A stretch of DNA of 36,010 bases from Nitrososphaerota archaeon. Lineage in GTDB: Archaea > Thermoproteota > Nitrososphaeria > Nitrososphaerales > Nitrosopumilaceae. The position numbers and the translations under genes are program-made. Below the pieces are notes generated by a model. It was not told where the DNA came from, did not search any database, and worked only from the letters and a program-made list of their open reading frames with translations. Position 1 is the first letter of the stretch, and each line of letters opens with the position of its first letter. Location of the stretch: assembly GCA_029782475.1 (NCBI GenBank), contig JARPSM010000040.1, forward strand, positions 1-36,010. Direction: 5' to 3'. This document shows, in pieces, positions 18,674 to 28,133 of this stretch.

Positions 18674-19882
18674 CTATACACTGATTGAACTTTGAGAATG
18701 ATCTTTCATTGAATAGCTTCTCCCTCTCCAAGTTACTGCTGATGTTCTTTTAGCTTGTACCAGTCCATTCAAAAACCCTAAAACTACTACTAAACTTCCA
18801 AGTGGTGCAAATACTGCATATGCTAGTTTTAACTTTAAACCTATTTTCACTTCTATGATTGCACCAATGTAAATTAGAACTGATGCAATTGCAGATGCAA
18901 TACAAAGTACTTTTGCAGATGTGGTCTCTACTGCTAAAGAAGTTGAAATTGCTAATATTGGAAATGGAACAAACAACAAAAATAATATTGCAAAAAATAT
19001 GCCTATTGCAATTTTTCCACTTTGAAGATATAGTGGAACCATTAGTCTTTTTAGAGCATTCCACAATGTGCCTTTGTCTCTGGCCCATACGGCATCAACC
19101 AAGTGCTCTGCACGCACCATTTTCATTTTGTACCCTGCTTCCTTTACTTTTTTTCCTAAAGCTCCATCCTCGATGATCTCCTGCTTGACTCCTTCATGCA
19201 TACCGACTTCTTGATATGTTGTTTTTTTCAGAATGAAAAAACTCCCAAAAAAATAACCTGTTTTTTTTGCTGGATTGTTTACATTTAATGCAGAAAATCT
19301 TGTATGCAAAAATGTTGAAATCATTGGCAGTGTGATGTTTGTCCAAAAATCAAATGTTAACATTTTTGGTATTGCTGATAATGCATCTAATTCAAATGAA
19401 TTCAAATGAGATACTGCAAGTGTTATTACATTTTCAGCATGCTTTGTATCTGCATCTGTGAAAAGTAATAGTTCCCCTGTTGCTTTACCGTACCCTTCCA
19501 TACATGCCCAGTTTTTACCCATCCATCCATCTGGCTTTGGTCTTGCAGATACTGGAATTATTTTTGGATATTTTTTTGCATACTCTGAAATTATTTCTCC
19601 AGTTTTATCTTCTGATGAGTCATCAATTACTATGATTTCATAATTTTCATAGTCTTGCTTTACTAGTGAGTCTAAACATTTTCCAATAAATTCTTCTTCG
19701 TTTCTAGCTGGTAAAATTATTGAAACTTTGGGATTTGTTTTGGATGTATTTTCAAATTTATCTAAATATGGAGTCAATCTAAATGAATCCAGCATTGATT
19801 TGAGAAGATAAACCCATGCTCCACAAACCCCGATTAGAATTGCAGTTAATGTATAATTGAAAATATCTAAAATTAAATCCAT
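18674..19882 (-). CDS. Family 2 glycosyltransferase, membrane-associated
   Basis: PKVSIILPARNEEEFIGKCLDSL...IVIDDSSEDKTGEI...LLFTDADT; several C-terminal TM helices. Confidence 0.92.
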   Translation of the reverse strand: MDLILDIFNYTLTAILIGVCGAWVYLLKSMLDSFRLTPYLDKFENTSKTNPKVSIILPARNEEEFIGKCLDSLVKQDYENYEIIVIDDSSEDKTGEIISEYAKKYPKIIPVSARPKPDGWMGKNWACMEGYGKATGELLLFTDADTKHAENVITLAVSHLNSFELDALSAIPKMLTFDFWTNITLPMISTFLHTRFSALNVNNPAKKTGYFFGSFFILKKTTYQEVGMHEGVKQEIIEDGALGKKVKEAGYKMKMVRAEHLVDAVWARDKGTLWNALKRLMVPLYLQSGKIAIGIFFAILFLLFVPFPILAISTSLAVETTSAKVLCIASAIASVLIYIGAIIEVKIGLKLKLAYAVFAPLGSLVVVLGFLNGLVQAKRTSAVTWRGRSYSMKDHSQSSISV

Positions 19883-19887
19883 TAAAA

Positions 19888-20304
19888 TTATCTCTCGATT
19901 TCTTCTTTGATGCTTTGCATTGCTTGCTCTGTCCCGCTTTTGATGTGTTTTTTAATCATACCTGTAAACATGCCCATCATACCTGTTAGTTTGATATCCC
20001 AATATGTGGCAAGTATTGTTTTTTCATCTTTGGTAGTTAGCGATACTATTTTTTCACCATCGATTATCCCTTTGATGAATCGTGCTTTAATTTTCTCTTT
20101 AGGGTATATTTTTACTTTTTGTAAACACTTTTGATCTCTAAATGCAATTATGAGTTCTCTATTGATGGTATTCCCTTCTTTTGAAATGTTTCTGACTTTT
20201 TTGGTGCCTTTCCAAAACTTTGGTTCATTATCTATATCTGAAACAATATCCCACACTTTCTCTATTGACGCATTGATTTCTACTTCTACTTGGATTGTAG
20301 CCAT
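19888..20304 (-). CDS. SRPBCC/START-like lipid-binding-fold protein
   Basis: MATIQVEVEINASIEKVWDIVSDIDNEPKFWKGTKKVR. Confidence 0.8.
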   Translation of the reverse strand: MATIQVEVEINASIEKVWDIVSDIDNEPKFWKGTKKVRNISKEGNTINRELIIAFRDQKCLQKVKIYPKEKIKARFIKGIIDGEKIVSLTTKDEKTILATYWDIKLTGMMGMFTGMIKKHIKSGTEQAMQSIKEEIER

Positions 20305-20458
20305 ACACTAAAACCACTTTTTCCGCATTAAATATATTGGATCCCTGCAGCATATCAAATAGACTGTGATCGGTAACATGCCTAAAATCCGGAACATTAA
20401 CTCCAGTTCCAATGGCGTTTGCCATTCTTCGGTCACAGTCCATCAAAATTTGAAAAAA

Positions 20459-20674
20459 ATGAAACCAACAAAATACATGCCAAAAATTGAAACATTCGAC
20501 GGTGCAGGTTTTTGGAAAAATGCATATGCTCATCAACGAGGGAAATTATTGAAAAAAGTCAACGTTCCTGAAGATCAAATAATTGAACTAGCCAACAAAA
20601 CATACATGGAGATTCCTGCGGCATTAAGATATGAAATTGAAACAAGTGGGATTAATAAAAAAGATTTACAATGA
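20459..20674 (+). CDS. Hypothetical protein (71 aa), start revised from the track
   Basis: MKPTKYMPKIETFDGAGFWKNAYAHQRGKLLKKVNVPEDQIIELANKTYMEIPAALRYEIETSGINKKDLQ; upstream extension to 20366 is low-complexity and overlaps the promoter of the divergent gene. Confidence 0.6.
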   Translation: MKPTKYMPKIETFDGAGFWKNAYAHQRGKLLKKVNVPEDQIIELANKTYMEIPAALRYEIETSGINKKDLQ

Positions 20675-20714
20675 AATTAGAAATTCATTTTAACGGGAGA
20701 AATTAAGATTAATC

Positions 20715-21047
20715 ATGTCTACAATAACTTATGATGATTTTGCAAAGTTAGACATTCGTGTTGCTAAAATTATTGCTACTGAACCAATTGAAGGAAAATC
20801 AAGAATTATCAAAGGTAGAGTCGATTTGGGAAATGACGATCAACGTGATGTAATAATTGGAGGGGCACAATACTACCAACCTGAAGATATAGTTGGAAAG
20901 ACTGTAATTGTGATAGCCAACCTTGAACCAAAAAAAATGGCAGGAGTTGAATCAAATGCAATGCTGTTGGCAGCTGATGTTGATGACAAACCTTTCTGGT
21001 TAACTGTAACAGAAGATGATGTTCCTTTGGGAAGTCCAATTAAATAA
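20715..21047 (+). CDS. Stand-alone tRNA-binding (EMAPII/MetG C-terminal-like) protein
   Basis: DFAKLDIRVAKIIATEPIEGKSRIIKGRVDLG...NLEPKKMAGVESNAMLLAA. Confidence 0.88.
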   Translation: MSTITYDDFAKLDIRVAKIIATEPIEGKSRIIKGRVDLGNDDQRDVIIGGAQYYQPEDIVGKTVIVIANLEPKKMAGVESNAMLLAADVDDKPFWLTVTEDDVPLGSPIK

Positions 21048-21102
21048 TTTAGATTAGAAATTATTTTTTAAATTAATGAACATTAGTTTTTAATTTATGA
21101 AA

Positions 21103-21663
21103 TTAATCATAAATCATTAATTCTTTTTCTTCTAACAATGAATGTAAATTGTTTACAGAACGATATACATCTTCTTCATGTTTAGCTCCTGCGCAGACGA
21201 GTTTTCCTGATGAGAATAACAAAATGACTGTCTTTGGATCTACCATTCTATGGATGAGTCCTGGGAACTGTTCGGGTTCATACATGCTTCGTGGCAATGT
21301 TCTTGCGGCTTGCTCTAAATGGATTTTTCCACCTAGATTGATGGATGCGACAATATTTTGAACTGTCACCACTGCGTTTTTTTTCACCTTAATCCCTCCT
21401 TTTCGAAGATTTTGTACTACTATTTTTACTGCTGTTTTAGCCAATTCTTCAGATTTTGAACCTGTACACACCATTTTACCTGAAGTGAAAATCAGTGTAG
21501 CTGTTTTTGGATTTTTTAATCTAAATACTAATCCTGGAAACTGGTCTGGATGGTATTCAACGTCTGGAAATTTTCTAGTAATATCATTCAAGTCCATTTT
21601 TTGCATTACATCTGCAGAAGCTACAACATTTTCTACACTTACTATGGGTTTTGTTTGTGGCAT
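21103..21663 (-). CDS. tbp: TATA-box-binding protein
   Basis: Two direct repeats: DVEYHPDQFPGLVFRLKNPKTATLIFTSGKMVCTGSKS and SMYEPEQFPGLIHRMVDPKTVILLFSSGKLVCAGAKHEEDV. Confidence 0.96.
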   Translation of the reverse strand: MPQTKPIVSVENVVASADVMQKMDLNDITRKFPDVEYHPDQFPGLVFRLKNPKTATLIFTSGKMVCTGSKSEELAKTAVKIVVQNLRKGGIKVKKNAVVTVQNIVASINLGGKIHLEQAARTLPRSMYEPEQFPGLIHRMVDPKTVILLFSSGKLVCAGAKHEEDVYRSVNNLHSLLEEKELMIYD

Positions 21664-21798
21664 ATTCGGCTTTTTTTGTCTCTAAACTATAATAAAAGCA
21701 CTCGCCATTACTTACTCACGAAAATACCTTTTTTTATATCGTTACAAATCATGATCTCTGAATTTGGGAACAATGCTTTAATTTGGTTCTAAGAAATC

Positions 21799-22929
21799 TT
21801 GATTCTAGTGAATTTTACAAATTTTGACTTTGATCAATTGTTTTCGATGAGCGATGACTCTAACCCGATAATGATGTTGGTATGGATTCTTCCGATAATC
21901 CTTTTCGTATTTTATGGACAGCAAATTCAACTATTTGTTACTTCACGAGAAATTAAGAAAGGAATTAAAAAACTGGGAGGTTTCAAGGAACAATCTAGAA
22001 CTGAATTAATTAATTATGTTAAAAATAATTTAAACGCAAAAGATGATCCTGTGAAGAACATTGATAAATTTTTAGATTATTTTACAATAATGCCTGTTGA
22101 TATGGATCCTAATGGGATTGTCGACAAAGTTAGACATACGGTAAGGTCTAGGGACGATTATACTCGAGAACATGTAAAGTTACTTTCCCCTGAAATGTCT
22201 GATGTTGAATTAACCAAAGTCCAAACTTTACTTGAACTTGCGTCTTCACTTCAACTAATCTATAAAATTGTCAACCACATGTTCTTAATTGCTAAAAAAC
22301 AAAACAACTATCCATTAATTTTACCTCTACAAATGATGCTTCCTTTCATAATGGAGCAAGCAGAGGCAATGAGTGATGCAATTCCTGCATTTAAGACAGG
22401 CCAACCCGTAGGTGATGGAATCGGTCCAATGGTTGTTGGGAAAATGATGCTAAATAATGAAAAAGAAACAGTAGCATTTCAAACATCTCTTGCAAAGATT
22501 GATTTTGAAAATAGAACATTGTTCCTTTTAAAAGCTGAAGGTCCTGGTTCGACAGTAGGTAGACCTGCAGATGGATTGGAAAAAATTATGTCTGAAAATA
22601 AAATTGATGCCGTAATTATGGTTGATGCTGCATTGAAAATGGAAGGTGAGAATTCTGCATCCATTGCTCAAGGTTTTGGTGCTGCCATTGGGGGTATTGG
22701 AACAGAAAGATTCCAAATTGAAGCCGTTGCAACAACTAGCAATATCCCGATATTCTCTATTGTGGTAAAACAATCTGTTAAAGAAGCAATCACTTTGATG
22801 ACCAAAGATATTGCTGACACTGCAGAAATTGTAAGATTACAAGTAGATGAAATGATCCTTGAAAATACTAAACCTGGCCAATCTATTGTGATAATTGGTG
22901 TTGGCAATACATCTGGAGTTCCTCAATGA
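21799..22929 (+). CDS. DUF1512-like archaeal membrane-anchored protein
   Basis: N-terminal TM; GDGIGPMVVGKMM; GPGSTVGRPADGLEKI; consistent with archaeal DUF1512. Confidence 0.75.
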   Translation: MILVNFTNFDFDQLFSMSDDSNPIMMLVWILPIILFVFYGQQIQLFVTSREIKKGIKKLGGFKEQSRTELINYVKNNLNAKDDPVKNIDKFLDYFTIMPVDMDPNGIVDKVRHTVRSRDDYTREHVKLLSPEMSDVELTKVQTLLELASSLQLIYKIVNHMFLIAKKQNNYPLILPLQMMLPFIMEQAEAMSDAIPAFKTGQPVGDGIGPMVVGKMMLNNEKETVAFQTSLAKIDFENRTLFLLKAEGPGSTVGRPADGLEKIMSENKIDAVIMVDAALKMEGENSASIAQGFGAAIGGIGTERFQIEAVATTSNIPIFSIVVKQSVKEAITLMTKDIADTAEIVRLQVDEMILENTKPGQSIVIIGVGNTSGVPQ

Positions 22930-23108
22930 TTTTCTCCAAGAAAAAAATTACCACTGAATACGCTGTAGAACAATGTACAAAATGCGGTACTTTGACTAAA
23001 AGAAAATTCAATAACGGCGATGTTTTGTTTGCTGAACTCTCAAAATGTACTTCTTGTGACGGACTAGCAAGAATTGAGAAAATTTTTGGTGAAACAATAG
23101 AGCAATAA
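22926..23108 (+). CDS. Small zinc-ribbon-like protein (60 aa)
   Basis: CTKCGTLTKRKFNNGDVLFAELSKCTSCDG; ATGA overlap with the upstream gene. Confidence 0.7.
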   Translation: MIFSKKKITTEYAVEQCTKCGTLTKRKFNNGDVLFAELSKCTSCDGLARIEKIFGETIEQ

Positions 23109-23116
23109 TTTTTAGA

Positions 23117-23230
23117 TTATTCTGTTTTGTATTTCACATTACAAGAAGGACAAAACCATGTTGCTGCTTCTCCTTGCTCTCTAAACATAAATCCACCACA
23201 TTTTGGGCATGCTCTAACTTCTTCACTCAT
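23117..23230 (-). CDS. Small zinc-ribbon protein (37 aa)
   Basis: Manual translation MSEEVRACPKCGGFMFREQGEAATWFCPSCNVKYKTE*; CxxC...CxxC; absent from the ORF track. Confidence 0.65.
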   Translation of the reverse strand: MSEEVRACPKCGGFMFREQGEAATWFCPSCNVKYKTE

Positions 23231-23245
23231 ATTTTCATGGTTTTC

Positions 23246-24142
23246 TTATTCGGCCTTGGTTGTCACAGTTACCCCGTTCTCATTTGGAATGAAGGTATGT
23301 TCTGCTTGTGCTACTTTTTGTTCATTAACTTCAATTAGTACGGGATATGCTTGAACTGCTTTTTTCTTTACTAGGAAATCTAATAGTTCACGTGCTTCTT
23401 TTTCTTCCCATTCTTTTGTTAGCCATCTTAGGGCAAATGGCAACATGTTGCAATTCTCCCAGATGAAATCTAATAGTCTGTCTGCTTTGTCATTTTTTGT
23501 TTTCTTTCTTGAATTTAATGCAAAAATATTTTTTATATTTCCATTTCTAACAAATCCTCCAGCTTTCTCTGTTGTTACAAATGGTTCACATGCATAGGCT
23601 GAATTTTCTGAAAGTGAAAACCCTCCGATTGACCAAATATTTGGAATTGATTTACCTGCATGGATTGTATATTGATCCAATGAATGTCCGCTAAGATTTG
23701 CAATTGGTTTGTATCCCATTTTTTTAATTGTTGTTTCAATAGTTCGTCCAATATCACTTGCTTTTACACCTGTTTTTATCATTGACATTGCATTTCCTAA
23801 TGCTTCTTCAGCAGCTTGAACTAATCCGTCAAATTCTGCATCATAACAAACAGTTACTGCCGTATCTGCAATGTATCCATCAATTTGTGCACCTAGATCA
23901 ATTTTTACTAAATCGGTGTCTTTGATTGTAATTGGATCATTTGGTTCTGCAGTATAGTGTGCTGCAATTTCATTAATACTGGCATTTACTGGAAATGCAC
24001 ATTTGGCACCTCTTTTTTTAATTTCATGTTCTACTTTTTCACAAATTTCAAAGACTGTTTTACCTATCCAGTCTTTTACTCGTACCATTTCTCTTACTTC
24101 AGCTGCAATCTTACCTGCTTTGATGTATTGTTCTGTTTGCAC
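23246..24142 (-). CDS. map: Methionine aminopeptidase, type II (GTG start proposed)
   Basis: KCAFPVNASINEIAAHYTAEPNDP, LVKIDLGAQIDGYIADTAVTV, NLSGHSLDQYTIHAGKSIPN, YACEPFVTT. The longer track ORF to 24295 runs through tRNA-Pro. Confidence 0.93.
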   Translation of the reverse strand: MQTEQYIKAGKIAAEVREMVRVKDWIGKTVFEICEKVEHEIKKRGAKCAFPVNASINEIAAHYTAEPNDPITIKDTDLVKIDLGAQIDGYIADTAVTVCYDAEFDGLVQAAEEALGNAMSMIKTGVKASDIGRTIETTIKKMGYKPIANLSGHSLDQYTIHAGKSIPNIWSIGGFSLSENSAYACEPFVTTEKAGGFVRNGNIKNIFALNSRKKTKNDKADRLLDFIWENCNMLPFALRWLTKEWEEKEARELLDFLVKKKAVQAYPVLIEVNEQKVAQAEHTFIPNENGVTVTTKAE

Positions 24143-24214
24143 AATTTTGATCCTAAATTTGCCTTTAAAATGATTATCTGTGAAGCTTAAATTGGGCGAT
24201 TTTCTGGTTTTACT

Positions 24215-24291
24215 GGGATCGTGGTCTAGCTTGGTATGATTCTGCGTTTGGGACGCAGAGGTCGCGAATTCAAATTTCGCCGATCCCACCA
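24215..24291 (+). tRNA. tRNA-Pro (anticodon TGG), 3' CCA encoded (24289-24291)
   Basis: Acceptor GGGATCG/CGATCCC, anticodon arm CTGCG-TTTGGGA-CGCAG, T arm GCGAA-TTCAAAT-TTCGC. Confidence 0.93.
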
Positions 24292-24336
24292 CCATATCAT
24301 CATTATCTTATTATCAAATCATATTCATATCCAATT

Positions 24337-24405
24337 GCCGAGCAATGAGGAAGAGTTAGAGAAATGACTTTGAATGAAGTAAACTAATTGAGTCTGAGCT
24401 CCGGC
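24337..24405 (+). ncRNA. Candidate archaeal C/D box sRNA
   Basis: Terminal stem GCCGAGC...GCTCCGGC (one bulge), C box ATGAGGA (24345-24351), D'-like ATGA (24364-24367), C'-like TGAATGA (24371-24377), D box CTGA (24394-24397). Confidence 0.45.
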
Positions 24406-24438
24406 ACATTTTTATCAATTCTTGAGTTTTTTGTTTTA

Positions 24439-24684
24439 ATGCAATTTGAGAGACGTGATATAGTTTTGATTGTTGGAATTTTTCTAATTGTTCTTGGAAT
24501 TACACAATACGTCCCATTCCATTATTCTGCTTTGATAGGCGTTGGATTTTATTTTGTAATCAAATTATATGTTGAACGGCGACGAAAATCCATTGAAAAC
24601 AGTATTGGGGGCGGAATTTGCATGGAATGTGGCTCTAAAATCATTCAGGCAAAATGCCCAAAATGTGACTATCTTCAAGAATAA
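24439..24684 (+). CDS. Small membrane protein with C-terminal zinc ribbon (start revised)
   Basis: MQFERRDIVLIVGIFLIVLGITQYVPFHYSALIGVGFYFVIKLYVERRRKS...CMECGSKIIQAKCPKCDYLQE. Confidence 0.65.
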   Translation: MQFERRDIVLIVGIFLIVLGITQYVPFHYSALIGVGFYFVIKLYVERRRKSIENSIGGGICMECGSKIIQAKCPKCDYLQE

Positions 24685-24818
24685 TTTCTTGGTATGCCTT
24701 AATACTGAAAAATCAGGATATTTTTTGATGGTTTTAAGATATCTGACTTTAACAATTAGCTCAACTTTTCCTCAATTCCATTCTAAAATGAGTCTTTTAG
24801 CCAATCAAATTAGGAATC

Positions 24819-27800
24819 ATGATGAATAGTAACTTGATGCTAGTATTTTCTGTAATTCTTTTTGCTGGAATTTTAGCTCCTGCATATGCCGAGTCTACTG
24901 ATCATGTTGTGATTAATGAAGTTGACATTAATCCTCCTGGAGATGATGCAACATCTATTTCAGAATGGATTGAAATTTACAATCCAACTGGTTCTGATGT
25001 TGATATCAGTGGATGGGAAATTGCATCTACAACTGTACTTAAAAAAACAATGACCATTCCATATGGTACTATAATAAAATCTGAACAATTCATGACCTAC
25101 TCTTATCAGAATGTTTGGTTCACTGATACAAATGAATCAGTCGAACTAAGGGATGAAAATAATATAATTATTGATAAAACTCCTAATCTCACTGATGTCC
25201 AAAGTGACTTTACCTCTTGGCAGAGACTCTATGATGGGTATGATTTTGATAGTTCTGATGATTGGAAATTTGTAACTTCAACTACTGGTTCATCAAATGG
25301 CAAACTAGTTGAAACACATGATTCTGAAAGTGTTATAGTATCTGTTTCATCTGAAAAACCATATTATTTGTTTGGTGATGTTGCAGTAATCACTGGAAGT
25401 GTATCTGAAGAAATTTACATTGTAAAACCATTCTTCCAACCTGAACAAATTGTAATGACTATTACTGGTCCTAATTTTAATAAAATTATCACAATGTATC
25501 CTGATCTAAATCTTGAATATGATACAACGCTTAGCTTGCATCAAGTACTTGGAATTAATGAAGGCACTTATGATGTATCTGTAACTTATGCTGATGTCAC
25601 TACAAACACTACTTTTTCAGTAGGTTATGAAATAACTGAACAGGAAATTAAACAAGATGGAGAATTAAGCATCACCACTAATGAATCTCAATACATCCCT
25701 GGCCAAACTGTCTCAATTGTTGGATTTGCTTCTGAGATAATTCAATTTGAAGGAATGAAATTCACTGTGACTGATCCGGCTGGTACTTTGATTTCAAATG
25801 GAAATCTATATCCAGTAAATAATGAATTCAAAACTAGCATATATCTTACAACTGTTGATCCTCAGTATGGTGCCTATGAAATAATTGCTGAATATTCTGA
25901 TAAATCTGCCACTACATCATTTAAAGTTGTAGAGGATTTCAAAGAAGACATTCCAATATCATTATGGGTTGATAAAGTTGCATATGGTTTGGGTGATACT
26001 GTTTCCATTAGTGGTAGAGTGAATCATGTTTTTGTTAGTACTTTAGATTTAGAAATCGTACAAACTAAACAAACTTTTACCAGTTCATCTGGAAGTAGTG
26101 CTGGATTTAAAATTTTAGATGGTGTTACTTTGAATGGTGATGGTTCTTTTGATTATTCATTCGTTATTCCTGATAATCCTAATCGTTTAGGTACTTACAA
26201 AGTCACTACATCTCAAGATATTGGCTCTGCAACTATTATAGTCCCTGTTGTGGATGATCCTGAAAACTTTATTGCATCTAATGAACCATTAACTGTTCAA
26301 ACTGACAAAGATGTCTATGACTTTGGTGAGTCTATGAATATTCGAGGTTTTGTTGAAGATCCACATTCAAATTCAAACTATGGGGCTGGATCTATTGTCT
26401 CCATTTCAATTTCTCATGAAGATGGAAGTCCTTTAGAAATACTTACACAAACATCTAAGAGCAGCTTGTCATCTGGTGGTGCGATTGCTGGATATACTTT
26501 TTCTGCTGTCCCTGAAACCTCTGGACTGTATTCAATTGATGTTGATATCGCTCAAAATATTTTTACTGTGGGAAATTATATTGTGAAATCCCAATACGGT
26601 GATTTTACTATCACTACTACTTTTTCAGTAGTTGATTCCCTTGATTTAGAAGATGGGGCTAAGATCAATATTGATAAGGAAATTTATGGATTAGGTGAAA
26701 CTGTCCATATGACTGGAATTCTCCCTCCAACTGGTGATAACTCTGTATCTATTTCTGTCACTAGGCCTGATGGAACTACTGCTGAAACTGGTGCTTTAGT
26801 TGAAAATCAAAAATTTTCATGGGATTGGGATGTACCCGTATATGAGAAACCTCAAAAATTAAAAGATGATGAAGGTAGGGATGTTAGACTTTCTAATTAT
26901 GGCATTTACAAAATAAAGGTAGCAATCTCATCTGAAAGTATAGATATTTTCTTCAAAGTTTCAGCAGATCCTGAAAATGATACCCTATCTACAAATCCCT
27001 TGTTTGTATCTACTGAAAAATCTCTATACAAAGCTGGTGAGAGATTAAAAGTTTCAGGTAATGTAATTAAACGTGAACAGGGTGATGAGGGATTAATTGT
27101 TACAGAAAGAATCCAAATAAAAATTATTGATGCTATCTACCAAACAAAAGTTATTCATGAATCAAATGTTTATCCAAATCAAGGTGGTGAATTCACTAGT
27201 CTATTTGAATTACCTGCAACTATTTTCAGTGAAGGTGAATACATAGTTCGTGCAAATTACCTACAAACTCAAAGTGAATCTAGATTTAGTGTTGCAAATG
27301 ACTTTTCATTTGGTGGGGATGTAGATTTGTCTTTGTTGTTGAATACTGATCGATCTGAATATTATCCTGGTGATGCTGTAGAAATTTCTGGAAAACCTTC
27401 AAAATTAATTTATGTTGAAAAATTTAAAGTTAGTATACTTCAACAAATAGATAATGAAATTGATTGTGGTTCGTTTTACTGTGGAACAAATACTGGACCT
27501 GTAACCACCATTAGACCTAGTCCTTCAGCTTCATTTACACACCAATATGTGATTCCTGATGTGCCAACTGCAATTGGATCATACAAAGTTACAGTTGACG
27601 CCGATTTTGAAACAAAATCAATTATTTTTAACGTTATTGAAAAACCATACACTCCAAAACTTGACACTGTAATTGAAAAGGAAAATAGAATTTCAGAAAA
27701 AGTAATTTCTATATTCACTGAAGAAAAAACAACTGATGATACTACTATTGCACCTAGAGTTCTTTCAGGATCTTTAGTGACTCCAATTCGTGGGGATGAA

Positions 27801-28097
27801 TCTGATGTTAATCTTAAAGTTTCAACTGTGACTGGAACTTGCATTATTGGTCTTGATGCTGATTGCCTAGTTCGTGAATCCACACGTAAACCAGGTCAAA
27901 TTTATGATGTTGTTAAAGTTGATGGTATCAGTCTTAATGTGAGATATAGTGGGTCTGATGTCCGTTTAGAGAAATTTAGTATATTGCCTGAGTCCTCTAT
28001 AGAATTCTTACCTGATGTAAATTGGAATGTTGAGGTAATCAAAGATGAACAGGTTTCAAGATTTTACTATAAAGTCACTTACAAAACATTAGAGTAA
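24819..28097 (+). CDS. Secreted/surface protein: lamin-tail-like domain plus about seven Ig-like repeats
   Basis: Signal peptide LMLVFSVILFAGILAPAYAES; VVINEVDINPPGDD..SEWIEIYNPTGSDVDISGWEI; recurring (D/E)KxxYxxG(D/E)xVxIxGxV motifs. Confidence 0.88.
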   Translation: MMNSNLMLVFSVILFAGILAPAYAESTDHVVINEVDINPPGDDATSISEWIEIYNPTGSDVDISGWEIASTTVLKKTMTIPYGTIIKSEQFMTYSYQNVWFTDTNESVELRDENNIIIDKTPNLTDVQSDFTSWQRLYDGYDFDSSDDWKFVTSTTGSSNGKLVETHDSESVIVSVSSEKPYYLFGDVAVITGSVSEEIYIVKPFFQPEQIVMTITGPNFNKIITMYPDLNLEYDTTLSLHQVLGINEGTYDVSVTYADVTTNTTFSVGYEITEQEIKQDGELSITTNESQYIPGQTVSIVGFASEIIQFEGMKFTVTDPAGTLISNGNLYPVNNEFKTSIYLTTVDPQYGAYEIIAEYSDKSATTSFKVVEDFKEDIPISLWVDKVAYGLGDTVSISGRVNHVFVSTLDLEIVQTKQTFTSSSGSSAGFKILDGVTLNGDGSFDYSFVIPDNPNRLGTYKVTTSQDIGSATIIVPVVDDPENFIASNEPLTVQTDKDVYDFGESMNIRGFVEDPHSNSNYGAGSIVSISISHEDGSPLEILTQTSKSSLSSGGAIAGYTFSAVPETSGLYSIDVDIAQNIFTVGNYIVKSQYGDFTITTTFSVVDSLDLEDGAKINIDKEIYGLGETVHMTGILPPTGDNSVSISVTRPDGTTAETGALVENQKFSWDWDVPVYEKPQKLKDDEGRDVRLSNYGIYKIKVAISSESIDIFFKVSADPENDTLSTNPLFVSTEKSLYKAGERLKVSGNVIKREQGDEGLIVTERIQIKIIDAIYQTKVIHESNVYPNQGGEFTSLFELPATIFSEGEYIVRANYLQTQSESRFSVANDFSFGGDVDLSLLLNTDRSEYYPGDAVEISGKPSKLIYVEKFKVSILQQIDNEIDCGSFYCGTNTGPVTTIRPSPSASFTHQYVIPDVPTAIGSYKVTVDADFETKSIIFNVIEKPYTPKLDTVIEKENRISEKVISIFTEEKTTDDTTIAPRVLSGSLVTPIRGDESDVNLKVSTVTGTCIIGLDADCLVRESTRKPGQIYDVVKVDGISLNVRYSGSDVRLEKFSILPESSIEFLPDVNWNVEVIKDEQVSRFYYKVTYKTLE

Positions 28098-28133
28098 ATC
28101 CAAAATACTCTGTGTATCTTATTCTCTATTGAA

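Noticed and set aside
18859-19643. Plus and alternate minus ORFs inside the glycosyltransferase
   Set aside because: Out-of-frame shadows of a clear GT2 gene.
24388-24438. TTG-initiated N-terminal extension of the 24388-24684 ORF
   Set aside because: Overlaps the candidate sRNA and lacks support; ATG at 24439 gives a natural N-terminus.
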